Shown in pieces: positions 21,761 through 31,079 of a stretch of 62,998 nucleotides of DNA. Below the pieces are notes generated by a model. It was not told where the DNA came from. It did not search any database and saw only the letters and a list, made by a program, of their open reading frames with translations. Within the stretch, counting starts at the first letter, position 1. Each line of letters starts with the position of its first letter. The DNA comes from Streptomyces sp. HPF1205 (GTDB lineage Bacteria; Actinomycetota; Actinomycetes; Streptomycetales; Streptomycetaceae): NCBI RefSeq assembly GCF_020400825.1, contig NZ_JAINVH010000044.1:1-62998 (forward strand), given 5' to 3'. The translations under genes were made by a program, and so were the position numbers.

Positions 21761-24700
21761 GTGCTGTCGTCCTTGAGTGCGCTGACGTCCTTGAGTGCGT
21801 TCCGCAACGCCGGCGTGCCGGCGGTGCCGGCCCTGGTGGACGCGGGCGGCGTGCTGCTGCGCCGCGGCGGACACGCGATGGGCCGCGCGGGCCGCGCCCT
21901 GGGGAGCGTGCCCGGGGACCTGGCGGAAGCCGCGGCGGTCCTGGCGGACGCGGGGCGGCGGCGCGAGCGGCGCCGGGTGTGGACCCGTACCGGCAGGGCG
22001 CACATCGAGGTGCGCGGCATGACCGGTCACGGCGAGGGGCACGAGCGGCTGAGCCGCGATCTGACCCGGGCGGTGCGCGCCGTGGAGGGGGTGCGGTGGG
22101 CCGAGGTCAACGCGGTGCTCGGGCACGTGGTGGTCGAACTGGACGAGGACCAGGTCGCGCTGGACGACGTACTCGACCTGGTGGAGCAGGTGGAGGAGGC
22201 GCACGGCAGCGGTGACGAGGGGTTCGCGGGGACGCGGCCGCCGCTTCCGTTCGAGTCCGGTCCCGCGGCTCTGGCCAAGGCGTCGCTCGTCGCCGACTGC
22301 CTGGGGCTCGCGGTGGCCGCGGCCCGGCAGATCACCCCGCTGCCCTCCTTCCCGGTCGCGCTGCGCGTGCCGGTCGTGCTCGCGCAGACCCAGCCGCGGG
22401 TGCGGCACCTGCTGCGGGAGCGGCTCGGCGCGCCGAACGCGGAAGCGGTGCTGGCGCTGTCGGGCGCCTTGGTGCACGCGCTGACCGACGGCGTGGCGCC
22501 GGTCGCCCTCGACGCGCTCCAGCGGATCTGGCACCTGGCCGAGATCCAGGAGCGGCGCACGGTCTGGGACCGCCGGGAGCACGAGCTGGTGCTCGGCGGC
22601 GCCGGCCTGCGCCCTCGCGTCGGCGAACGGCCGCCCCGGCCGGCGCCGCTGCCCGACGGGCCGGTGGAAAAGTGCGGGAACCTGACGTCGCTGGCCGCGC
22701 TGGTGGGTGCGGGCGGGCTGCTGGCGGCGACGGGAAGCGCCGACGCCGCCGCGCACGCGATCCTGGCCACCGCGCCCAAGGCGGCGGCCATGGGGCGTGA
22801 GGCGTTCTGCGCGTGGCTGGGCCGCGACCTGGCCCGCGGCGGTGTGGTGCCGCTGGACTCGGGCGCCCTGCGGGTGCTGGACCGGGTGACGACGGTCGTC
22901 ATCGACTCGGCCGCGCTGTGCACCGACCGCCCCCGGCTGCTGTCGGCCACCGCGGCCGGCGACCTGGACGAGGCCGGTGTGTGGAGCGCCGCGCACGACG
23001 CCCTGGCCGGCCGCCGCCTGGCGGACCTCGCGGGCCGCGGGCCGTGGGGCGGGAACGGCTGGCGGCTGGTGCGCGCCCCGGGGGCCGACACGCGGCCGCC
23101 CGACGACCCGGCGGGGCTGCCACTGGACCTGTACGGCGCGGACGGCCGCCGCCAGGGGTTCGTTCTGGTGGGCTGCGACCTGGACCCGCTCTGCGACGCC
23201 CTCGTGGGCGCGGCCCGCTCGGGCGGCAGCCGTCTGCTGCTCACCGAGCACACGGGAGTCGCCGAACTGCTGCCCTGGGCCGACCGGGTGGTCCCGGCAG
23301 GCACGGACGTGGCCGAGGAGGTGCGGCGGCTGCAGGAGGGCGGCGAGGTCGTCCTGGTGGTGACTCCCGCCGACGACCACGCCCTGGCCGCGGCGGACGT
23401 CGGTGTGGGGCTGCTGCCGCGGCCCGGGACCGTACGACCGGTGTGCTGGTCGGCGGATCTGCTGTGCGGGCCCGGCCTGGCGCAGGCCTGGCGGGTGCTG
23501 ACCGCGGTCGAGGCCGCGCGCCGGGTCAGCGGGAAGTCGGCGCACCTGTCGATGGGCGGTTCCGCGCTCGGCGGCCTGATCGCCGCCACGGGCCGCCGCC
23601 GCACCCGCCCCGGCCTCACCAACTCGCCGGTGTACGGGGCCGCGCTGCTGGCCCAGCTCGGCGGGGTGGGTACGGCCCGCGGCCTGGCCGGGCAGCCGCT
23701 GCCGCCGGCTCGGGTACGCGGTGCCTGGCACGCGCTGGGCGCGCGGGAGACGCTCGGCGTCCTGAGCACGGTGAGCGGCCGCGACGAGGGCGAAGGCCGC
23801 GTTCACGACGGCGGGGGCCGGCCCGAGACGACCGGGGACGGCTCCCGCCTGCCGCTCGGCCCGCTGCCCGCCGTCGTCGCCCCCCTGGTCGGCGGCATCG
23901 GCCGCGCGGCCGAGATCACCGGGCTGGCCTCCGCCGTCCGGGTGGGCGCGCGCCTTCCGGGAGCGGTGCGCGAGGAGCTGCGCGACCCGCTGACCCCGGT
24001 GCTGGCGCTCGGCGCCGCGGCCTCCGCGACCGTCGGCTCCACCGTCGATTCCGCCCTGGTCGCCGGGGTCATGGCCGGCAACGCGCTGATCAGTGGCGCC
24101 CAGCGGGTGCGGGCGGAACAGGCGCTGCGCGGCCTGCTGCTGACGCAGGAGCACACCGCCCGCCGGGTGCGCTGGACGCCGCCTTCCGCCGCGTCGGTCC
24201 CGGACCGGGAGCGGTTCTTCGCCGGGCTGGACGGCGCGCCTCAGGAGAAGATGGGGGCCGACGAGCTGCGGCCCGGGGACGTCGTGGCGCTGGGCCCGTC
24301 GGACATCGTGCCCGCCGACGCGCGGATCCTGGTGTGCGACCGCCTGGAGGTGGACGAGGCGAGCCTGACCGGTGAGGCCGCGCCGGTGACGAAGGACCCG
24401 CGGGCGACGCCCGGCGCCGAACTCGCCGACCGCTCCTGCATGGTGTACCAGGGCTGCACGGTCCTGGCCGGGACCGGTTACGCCGTCGTGGTCGCCACCG
24501 GCGCGCAGAGCGAGGGCGGCCGGGCCGCCGAGCTGGCGGGGGCGGCGACCGTGCCGGCCGGCATCGAACGGCACCTGGCCGCCCTGTCCAAGGCGGCGCT
24601 GCCGTCCGTCGGCGTCGGCGGGGCCGCGGTCACCCTGCTGGGGTTGCTGCGCGGGGTGCCGGTCCGCGAGGCGCTGGCCTCCGGCGTGGCGGTCGCGGTG

Positions 24701-26479
24701 GCCGCCGTTCCCGAGGGGCTGCCGCTGGTCGCCACCGTGGCCCAGTCCGCGGCCGCCCGCAGGCTGTCGCGGCACGGCATCCTCACCCGCTCCTCGCGGG
24801 TGCTGGAGGCCCTGGGCCGGGTGGACACCGTGTGCTTCGACAAGACCGGCACCCTCACCGAGGGGCGGCTGGCCGTGACCCGCCTGGCCGCCGTCGACCA
24901 CGAACTGGACCCGGACACGCCGGCGGGGCGGCACTTGCTGCGCACGGCGGCGCGGGCCTGCCCGCAGGACACGGGGGGCCGCGCCTTCACCCACGCCACC
25001 GACCGGACGGTCACCGACGCCGCGGCCGCCCACTGCCCGCCCGACGACGGCTGGCGGCTGACCGCCGAGCTGCCCTTCGAGACCAGCCGCGGCTACTCCG
25101 CCTCCGCGGGCACCGAGGACGGCCGCCCCCGCCTGGCGGTCAAGGGCGCCCCGGAGACCGTGCTGGACCGCTGCGCGTCGGTGGTCTCCGGGACCGGCGG
25201 GGCGAACGGCGAGGCGGCCGGCGGCGGTACGGGCCCGGGCTCCGTCGTACCGCTGTCCCCCGCCCGGCTGCGCGCGGCGCACCGCCTGGTGCGGCGGCTG
25301 GCCGACGACGGGCTGCGGGTGCTGGCCGTCGCGCAGGCCGAACCGCGCCGGGCGGTACGGTCGGCGGACGACGTGCCGCCCCTGGTGCGGGACCTGACCC
25401 TGCTCGGCTTCCTGGCCATCGCCGACACCGCGCGGCCCGGCGCGGCGGAGGCGGTGAAGAACCTGGCGAACGCCGGCGTGCGCCTGACCATGATCACCGG
25501 CGACCATCCGGCGACCGCCGCCGCCATCGCCCGCGACCTGGGCATCCCGCAGTCCGGAAGCGTGCTGACCGGGCCGGAACTGGACGGGCTGCCCGAGCGC
25601 GCCCGGGTGGAGAAGGTGGCCCGCACCACCGTGTTCGCGCGCGTGTCGCCCGAGCACAAGGTGCGTATCGTGCAGGACCTGCGGCGGGCCGGGCACGTGG
25701 TGGCCATGGTGGGCGACGGCGTGAACGACGCGGCGGCCATCCGGCTGGCCGACGTCGGCATCGGCCTGTCGGCGCACGGCTCGGCGTCCGCCCGCGCCGC
25801 CGCGGACCTGGTGCTGACCGATCCCGATCCGGCTCGCCTGCTGGACGCCCTGCGCGAGGGCCGGGCCCTGTGGCGCAGCGTCCGCGACGCCGTCGGCATC
25901 CTGGTCGGCGGCAACGCCGGGGAGGTGGCGTTCACGGTGCTCGGCACGGCGCTGTCGGGCCGGGCCCCGCTTGGCACCCGCCAGTTCCTGCTGGTCAACA
26001 TGCTCACCGACATGCTGCCCGCGCTGGCCGTGGCGCTCGCCCCGGCGCGTGGCACGCGCTCGGGCGAGGAGCCTCCCGCCGCCGGTCCCGCGCCCTCGCT
26101 GCTGGGCCGGGACATCGCCCGCGTGCTGGCCGTGCGCGGCACCGCCACCGCCCTCGGCGCGACCGGCGCGTGGCAGATCGGCCGGATGACCGGCCGCGGC
26201 CGGCGGGCCTCCACGATGGGGCTGGCCGCGCTGGTGGGCACGCAGCTGGGCCAGACCCTCATCACGGACTGGCACAGCCCGCTCGTCCTGGCCACCGCCG
26301 GTGCCTCCACGGCCGCGCTCGTCGGCATCGTGCAGACCCCCGGGGTGAGCCACTTCTTCGGCTGCACCCCGCTCGGCCCGGTCGCGTGGACCACCGTCGG
26401 CGCCTGCTCGGCGACGGCGACGCTCGCGGCCGCCGTGGCCCCGCGCGTCCTGCCGCGCCCGGAGCCCGCCGGCGCCTGA
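21761..26479 (+). CDS. Giant P-type cation-transporting ATPase (CtpH/CtpI-like)
   Basis: About 1572 residues, similar in length to mycobacterial CtpH/CtpI and far longer than ordinary P-type pumps. The C-terminal 900 residues form a full P-type ATPase: actuator TGEAAPVTKD (near 870), membrane motif VPEGLPLVATVAQ, phosphorylation motif CFDKTGTLTEG with Asp1027, TGDHPATAAAIARDLGI, and hinge MVGDGVNDAAAIRLADVGIGL. PEGLP is the motif of Ca/Mg-type pumps. The first 700 residues contain an HMA-like segment (near 85-145) and what looks like a decayed second pump core: VVIDSAALCTD at 380 where DKTGT would be, and DDHALAAADVGVGLL at about 540 resembling the hinge. GTG 21761 follows GGGGG at seven bases; the start is uncertain. 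Transported ion unknown. Confidence 0.85.
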   Translation: MLSSLSALTSLSAFRNAGVPAVPALVDAGGVLLRRGGHAMGRAGRALGSVPGDLAEAAAVLADAGRRRERRRVWTRTGRAHIEVRGMTGHGEGHERLSRDLTRAVRAVEGVRWAEVNAVLGHVVVELDEDQVALDDVLDLVEQVEEAHGSGDEGFAGTRPPLPFESGPAALAKASLVADCLGLAVAAARQITPLPSFPVALRVPVVLAQTQPRVRHLLRERLGAPNAEAVLALSGALVHALTDGVAPVALDALQRIWHLAEIQERRTVWDRREHELVLGGAGLRPRVGERPPRPAPLPDGPVEKCGNLTSLAALVGAGGLLAATGSADAAAHAILATAPKAAAMGREAFCAWLGRDLARGGVVPLDSGALRVLDRVTTVVIDSAALCTDRPRLLSATAAGDLDEAGVWSAAHDALAGRRLADLAGRGPWGGNGWRLVRAPGADTRPPDDPAGLPLDLYGADGRRQGFVLVGCDLDPLCDALVGAARSGGSRLLLTEHTGVAELLPWADRVVPAGTDVAEEVRRLQEGGEVVLVVTPADDHALAAADVGVGLLPRPGTVRPVCWSADLLCGPGLAQAWRVLTAVEAARRVSGKSAHLSMGGSALGGLIAATGRRRTRPGLTNSPVYGAALLAQLGGVGTARGLAGQPLPPARVRGAWHALGARETLGVLSTVSGRDEGEGRVHDGGGRPETTGDGSRLPLGPLPAVVAPLVGGIGRAAEITGLASAVRVGARLPGAVREELRDPLTPVLALGAAASATVGSTVDSALVAGVMAGNALISGAQRVRAEQALRGLLLTQEHTARRVRWTPPSAASVPDRERFFAGLDGAPQEKMGADELRPGDVVALGPSDIVPADARILVCDRLEVDEASLTGEAAPVTKDPRATPGAELADRSCMVYQGCTVLAGTGYAVVVATGAQSEGGRAAELAGAATVPAGIERHLAALSKAALPSVGVGGAAVTLLGLLRGVPVREALASGVAVAVAAVPEGLPLVATVAQSAAARRLSRHGILTRSSRVLEALGRVDTVCFDKTGTLTEGRLAVTRLAAVDHELDPDTPAGRHLLRTAARACPQDTGGRAFTHATDRTVTDAAAAHCPPDDGWRLTAELPFETSRGYSASAGTEDGRPRLAVKGAPETVLDRCASVVSGTGGANGEAAGGGTGPGSVVPLSPARLRAAHRLVRRLADDGLRVLAVAQAEPRRAVRSADDVPPLVRDLTLLGFLAIADTARPGAAEAVKNLANAGVRLTMITGDHPATAAAIARDLGIPQSGSVLTGPELDGLPERARVEKVARTTVFARVSPEHKVRIVQDLRRAGHVVAMVGDGVNDAAAIRLADVGIGLSAHGSASARAAADLVLTDPDPARLLDALREGRALWRSVRDAVGILVGGNAGEVAFTVLGTALSGRAPLGTRQFLLVNMLTDMLPALAVALAPARGTRSGEEPPAAGPAPSLLGRDIARVLAVRGTATALGATGAWQIGRMTGRGRRASTMGLAALVGTQLGQTLITDWHSPLVLATAGASTAALVGIVQTPGVSHFFGCTPLGPVAWTTVGACSATATLAAAVAPRVLPRPEPAGA

Positions 26480-26548
26480 CCCGGCACGCGGGGCCCGCCC
26501 AGGCCGACACGGCCTTCGGCGCCGGCGGCGGGGCAGGGCCGCCCGCGC

Positions 26549-28477
26549 TCAGGCGGGGCGCAGTTCCAGCACGCGCACCCCGTACGGCGGCAGCGCGACC
26601 GCGTCGGCCGGTGCGCCGTCCAGCTCGTGCAGCGAGCCCGCGGTGACGACCGGCTTGACGGACAGGTCGGAGCGCGACTGGCTGACCAGCCACACGAACG
26701 TCCGCCCGTCCTCGTGGACCAGGCGGTCCACGCTCACCCGGGAGTCGGCGACGGTGACGGGCCTGCGCACCCCGGCGTGCACCGCCAGGGCGTCGTACAG
26801 CGTGCTGGTGTCCTCCGGGTTGGCCCGGGGCGTGACCGCCGCCATGTGCTCGATCGGGTAGGTGCACAGCACGACCGCGCCCTCGCCCACCCGGCGCAGC
26901 AGCAGGGCCGGGCGGCCGTGGGCGTCCTTGGCGAGCACCTGCGCGCCGTCGGGCACCACCGGCAGGAACACCTTGCTGCTCGCGGTGCCCGCGGCGGGGA
27001 ACACCAGCCGGGCCCCCTCGGGGAGGTCGCCGAAGGCCCGGGTGAAGGTGAGGACGACCTCGTCGTCCTCGATCGGGTTCACCAGGCCGTACTCCAACTG
27101 GTGCCGGACGCCGAACAGTTCGTCCAGGTTCGCGTACCAGGGCCCGCGCTGTTCGTCGTGGCTGCCGGGGCAGTACGAGACGTAGACCGTGGCGCCCTCG
27201 CGGGCGCGGTCCTCCAGTTCGTACCAGGTCGGCGCGAGCAGTTGCTTGGTGGCGGGCAGCAGGTACAGGCGCGCGTCGCGGGTGAGCCCGTCGCTCTCCC
27301 GGGTGACCGCCGGGGCGAGGTCGGCGAGCCGTCCGGCCACCCAGGACTGGCGGGCGGCCGAGTAGACGTGCGCCCGGTCCTCGGGGCGGGTGAAGGGGTA
27401 CTCGGTGTCCAGGAAGGAGGAGACCACCAGCGCGGTGTCGCTGTCCGGGCGGTGGGTGCGCCCGAAGTCGACCCGCTCCAGGACCGCGGCGAAGTCCTTG
27501 ACCTCCAGCAGTTGCGGCTTGGGCCGGCCGTGCCTGTCGACGAGACCGAAGTGCATCTCGAAGGGGTGGTGCAGGTACGGCGGCTGGCGCAGCAGGTCGT
27601 CGTAGTCGGTATTGTTCCAGGCCACCCAGCCGGTGGCGCCGGCCAGCAGGCTGTTGTGCAGCACCTGCCGGTAGTAGTGGGCGGCGTTCGGGCCGGAGAC
27701 GAAGTCGGAGGTGACGCCGAACTCCTCCAGCACCACCGGGCGGCCGAAGGTGCCGCTGAGTTCGCAGACCCAGGCGGCCGCGTAGTGCTGGCGGACCGGG
27801 TCGTCCTCCATCCGGTACACGTGCGGCCCGAGGAAGTCGCAGATCTGCGCGCTGTGGCGGACCGAGAAGCCGTTCTCGTGGCCGGTGTTCTCCAGGCCCC
27901 AGGCGCCGTCGCCGAGCGAGACCGGCTGGGTGCCGCCCGCCGCGTGCACGGCGTCCACGACGATCTGGGCCCAGGAGGAGACGGCGTCCCGGTCCCGGGT
28001 GGCGTCGCCGTAGATCGGCATCTCGTTGGACACCAGCCAGCCCGCGACCGCCGGGTGGTCCTTGTAGCGGCGGACCATCTCGCCGGCGAACCACGCCTGG
28101 CGGGCCACCAGCCACACGTCGGAGTACAGGTCGCGCCCGCCCCGCCAGGCGGGATCCCAGTTCTCGCCGGACATGTGGCCGACGATGAAGGTCGGGATGG
28201 TGCTCATGCCCAGCGCCCGGTGGCGGTCGAGGAAGTCGGCGAAGCGCGCGCACATGTCCTCGGCCACGGTGTAGGGGGTGGGCATGAAGTCCGGCCAGTA
28301 GTAGAAGGACCGGGTGACGTTCATGCCGTGGGCGCGCAGGGCCCGCAGTTCCTCCTCCACGACCGCCGGGTCGTAGGAGCGCCACATCAGCGGGCCGCCG
28401 GTACGGGACCAGTAGTTGGCCCCGAGCCAGGTGACCGGCTTTCCGTCGGCGGTGAGCCGGGCGGAGTTGCGAAGCAT
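26549..28477 (-). CDS. Glycoside hydrolase, GH5-like (cellulase/mannanase superfamily)
   Basis: A 642-residue clan GH-A hydrolase with no signal peptide, so probably cytoplasmic and acting on imported oligosaccharides. The barrel starts at residue 1-20 (VTWLGANYWSRTGGP); Glu152 in WLVSNEMPIYG is the acid/base and Glu252 in VVLEEFGV the nucleophile. Residues from about 390 form additional beta domains ending in LPPYGVRVLEL. Such layouts occur in beta-mannosidases and related exo-enzymes, but I cannot fix the subfamily. ATG 28477 has GAAGGG about ten bases upstream. It is divergent, across an 876-base control region, from a Dpp-type ABC importer, which suggests that the importer carries the enzyme's oligosaccharide substrate. 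Confidence 0.85.
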   Translation of the reverse strand: MLRNSARLTADGKPVTWLGANYWSRTGGPLMWRSYDPAVVEEELRALRAHGMNVTRSFYYWPDFMPTPYTVAEDMCARFADFLDRHRALGMSTIPTFIVGHMSGENWDPAWRGGRDLYSDVWLVARQAWFAGEMVRRYKDHPAVAGWLVSNEMPIYGDATRDRDAVSSWAQIVVDAVHAAGGTQPVSLGDGAWGLENTGHENGFSVRHSAQICDFLGPHVYRMEDDPVRQHYAAAWVCELSGTFGRPVVLEEFGVTSDFVSGPNAAHYYRQVLHNSLLAGATGWVAWNNTDYDDLLRQPPYLHHPFEMHFGLVDRHGRPKPQLLEVKDFAAVLERVDFGRTHRPDSDTALVVSSFLDTEYPFTRPEDRAHVYSAARQSWVAGRLADLAPAVTRESDGLTRDARLYLLPATKQLLAPTWYELEDRAREGATVYVSYCPGSHDEQRGPWYANLDELFGVRHQLEYGLVNPIEDDEVVLTFTRAFGDLPEGARLVFPAAGTASSKVFLPVVPDGAQVLAKDAHGRPALLLRRVGEGAVVLCTYPIEHMAAVTPRANPEDTSTLYDALAVHAGVRRPVTVADSRVSVDRLVHEDGRTFVWLVSQSRSDLSVKPVVTAGSLHELDGAPADAVALPPYGVRVLELRPA

Positions 28478-29353
28478 GGGCGGTGATCCCTTCGACGGAT
28501 ACGGGTGGCGGGTCGGCGTGCGCGCGGCACTCGCAAGGGGTGCCCGCGCGGCCCGGCGGTACGGCCGGTATTGCACGCGGATGCGCCGAGGCCGCCCGCC
28601 CAATCGCTGACCGGCACCGTGCGCGGGCGGGGGCTGCTTCGGTGCGCGGCTTCCGAACGGGTGGTTGAGGACGGCTCCACGGACCGGTTTTCGTGGTCGG
28701 CACAGGGATGCAATCACTCGACCGGTTCAGCGTCAAGGCTGCGATACCCGCCAGGACGTCGCCGTTGACCCGCGGACCGGGCACTGGGCCGCGATCAGTG
28801 GCCTGGACCTGTCGCTCAGCGGGTTCGCGAGGGCAGCCGGGGTACCGGTGGGACCGCGCCGCGGTGCGGTGAAGTCGGGCCATATGCGGTTGTTCGGAAA
28901 ACCGGTTCAGGTCGCGGAGCGCTTGACCGGCAGCGGGTGTGCGAGCCCGCGCCGGAGAATGGTGCGCAGTATTGACACCGTGTTTCCGAGGGCTCTAATT
29001 TTTCGGCACGGCACAGGCCACGGCGGGGAAGCCAACCGACTCCGGCCGGAACCGGAGCCGTGAACGTTCCGACCGAGCCCGGGAGGAGGGTGGCAACCGT
29101 CGTCCCGCGCACGGCGGAAGACCATCGACCGGCGGAACCGCCCCCGGGCGTGACCGATCGGCGGCGCCGGCGGTGTCCCAGGTGTGCGGACATCGTTGTC
29201 GGCCTGCCCGGGCCGCCCCGTGCCCGGTCGCCGGCGCCCGCCCGGCGCCACCACCGGCGCCGCGGTCGGCGCCGCCCTCGTAACTCCCGCGCAGGACCGG
29301 CCGCCCGGCCGTGCCCGCCGCCGTCCGCCTCGCCCACCGAACAAGGGGATCCG
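28478..29353. other. Long divergent control region between the glycoside hydrolase and Dpp-type importer
   Basis: About 876 bases without a supported gene. It contains an imperfect stem CGCGCGGCAC/GTGCCCGCGCG in the hydrolase leader (about 28522-28551), three ACCGGTT cores (28683, 28721, 28901), two of them within the exact 10-mer ACCGGTTCAG (28721-28730 and 28901-28910), and a good rightward promoter at 28972-29001. The transcript leader of the importer operon is therefore about 350 bases. Confidence 0.65.
28972..29001 (+). promoter_or_regulatory. Predicted promoter of the Dpp-type importer operon
   Basis: Consensus TTGACA (28972-28977), 18-base spacer, TAATTT (28996-29001) in an AT-richer patch of otherwise very GC-rich DNA. 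It lies 71 bases after the second ACCGGTTCAG copy and about 350 bases before the first gene. Confidence 0.65.
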
Positions 29354-31027
29354 ATGAACGTCAGCAGAGCGGCCCGCGTCCGCCTCGTCGCAGCATGCGC
29401 CGTCATGGCCCTCGGCGCCACGGCCGCGTGCAGCAGCAGCAGTTCGGGCAAAGGGGCGGCCGACGGTGTCATCACCGTGACCGGCACGACCGGCAATCTG
29501 GTGGCGAACTTCAACCCCTTCTCACCGAGCGCGCTCATCCCCACCCACGGTCTGCTGTACGAGCCGCTGTTCCACTACAACCAGGCCAAGGCAGGCGACG
29601 TCCAGCCGTGGCTGGGCACCTCGTACACCTGGTCCGACGGCGGGAAGACGCTGACCATCAAGATCCGCCCCGACGCCAAGTGGAACGACGGCAAGCCGTT
29701 CACCAACAAGGACGTGGCGTACACCTTCGAACTGCCGATGAAGAACAAGGACTTCGACCAGTTCGCGCTGGGCCTGACGGACGTGTCGACCTCCGGCACC
29801 GACACCGTCGTGCTGAAGTTCGCACAGTCGGCGTACACCAAGGAGTACTTCGTCCTGGGCAAGGTGGACATGCTGCCGGAGCATGTCTGGTCCGCGATCC
29901 CCGACGCCCAGAAGAAGACGATCGTCAACAAGAACCCGGTCGCCACGGGGGCGTGGACGGTGCAGTCCGTGCAGCCGATGTCGATGACCCTGCAGGCGCG
30001 CACGGACTACTACTTCAAGGGCCTGCCGAAGTTCAAGCAGGTGCGCTACCTGTCGTTCTCGGGCAACAACGGCTCGAACGCGGCGACCGAGGCCGGCAAG
30101 ATCGACTGGGGCGGCGGTTTCATCCCCGACATCGACAAGAACTACCTCGCCAAGAACCCCAAGTTCGACCTGGTCAACCTGCCGCTGGCGACCACCATGC
30201 TGATACCGAACGCCAGGTCCGGCCCGACGGCGGACCCCAATGTGCGCAAGGCGATCAGCGCCGCGATCGACCGGGACTTCATCAGCAAGGCCGTCTACAG
30301 CGGGCAGGCCGGGCCGAGCAACCCGATGGGGCTGCTGCTGCCCAACTTCCAGTCGGTGCTGGACCCGTCGCTGAAGGACGCCGCGTTCGACACCCCTGAC
30401 AAGGTGGCCGGATACCTCACCGCGGCCGGCTACACCAAGGGCGGTGACGGCTCCTGGTCCAAGGACGGCAAGAAGCTGTCGCTCACCCTGGAGACGGTCG
30501 CCGGCTGGACCGACTACATCAGCACCGGGCAGATGCTCAAGCAGCAGCTGGCCAAGTCCGGCATCGGCCTGACCGTGACCGCGGTGGCGTACAACCAGTT
30601 CACCGCCGACCAGTACGGCGGCAAGTTCCAGATGCTGATCAGCAGCCAGGGCTTCACGCCGGTGCCGTACTCCTACTACGACCAGATGCTGGACAGCCGG
30701 GTCGCCCCGAAGGACGGCAGGCCCAGCACGGTCGGCAACTTCGGCGGCTACTCCAACCCGCAGGTCGACGCGGCCCTGGACGCCATCGCGGCCACGCCCG
30801 ACGTGTCGAAGCAGCAGCCGTACTTCAACCGGATCGAGCAGGCCTTCAAGGCCGACATGCCGGTGATACCGCTGTTCAACGCGCAGGACGAGCAGGAGTT
30901 CAACGGCAACCACGTCACGGGCTACCCGACCAAGGACAACCCGTACGCCGGCGCCGCGATCTGGCTCGCGATGGACTCCGGCTGGGTCGCGGCGCGGATC
31001 GCGCCCGTCACCGGCGGCAAGCAGTAG
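29354..31027 (+). CDS. ABC transporter substrate-binding lipoprotein, family 5 (DppA/OppA type)
   Basis: A 557-residue lipoprotein with a signal ending in the lipobox TAAC (Cys near residue 26) followed by a Ser run, then the family 5 binding fold: NPFSPSALIPTHGLLYEPLF, the conserved segment FTNKDVAYTFEL, and RKAISAAIDRDFI. Family 5 proteins bind peptides, but also cello-, manno- and xylo-oligosaccharides. Because the operon is divergent from a GH5-like hydrolase, an oligosaccharide ligand is more likely here. ATG 29354 follows AAGGGG. It is the first gene of a five-gene importer operon and lies 52 bases before the permease. Confidence 0.93.
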   Translation: MNVSRAARVRLVAACAVMALGATAACSSSSSGKGAADGVITVTGTTGNLVANFNPFSPSALIPTHGLLYEPLFHYNQAKAGDVQPWLGTSYTWSDGGKTLTIKIRPDAKWNDGKPFTNKDVAYTFELPMKNKDFDQFALGLTDVSTSGTDTVVLKFAQSAYTKEYFVLGKVDMLPEHVWSAIPDAQKKTIVNKNPVATGAWTVQSVQPMSMTLQARTDYYFKGLPKFKQVRYLSFSGNNGSNAATEAGKIDWGGGFIPDIDKNYLAKNPKFDLVNLPLATTMLIPNARSGPTADPNVRKAISAAIDRDFISKAVYSGQAGPSNPMGLLLPNFQSVLDPSLKDAAFDTPDKVAGYLTAAGYTKGGDGSWSKDGKKLSLTLETVAGWTDYISTGQMLKQQLAKSGIGLTVTAVAYNQFTADQYGGKFQMLISSQGFTPVPYSYYDQMLDSRVAPKDGRPSTVGNFGGYSNPQVDAALDAIAATPDVSKQQPYFNRIEQAFKADMPVIPLFNAQDEQEFNGNHVTGYPTKDNPYAGAAIWLAMDSGWVAARIAPVTGGKQ

Positions 31028-31079
31028 CGCCCGGCTCCCGGTCCACCGCCGATCGTCCAGGGCAAGGAGCACCCCCGGC

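Noticed and set aside
21641..26353. A 1570-codon open frame on the minus strand opposite the P-type ATPase gene
   Set aside because: It is rich in Arg, Gly, His and Gln with no recognisable domain and runs antisense to an ATPase with all catalytic motifs. Long antisense frames are expected in DNA with this GC skew at codon position three.
28665..29063. A 132-codon rightward frame in the Dpp-type control region
   Set aside because: No ribosome site, atypical codon use, and it spans the predicted promoter and repeat boxes.
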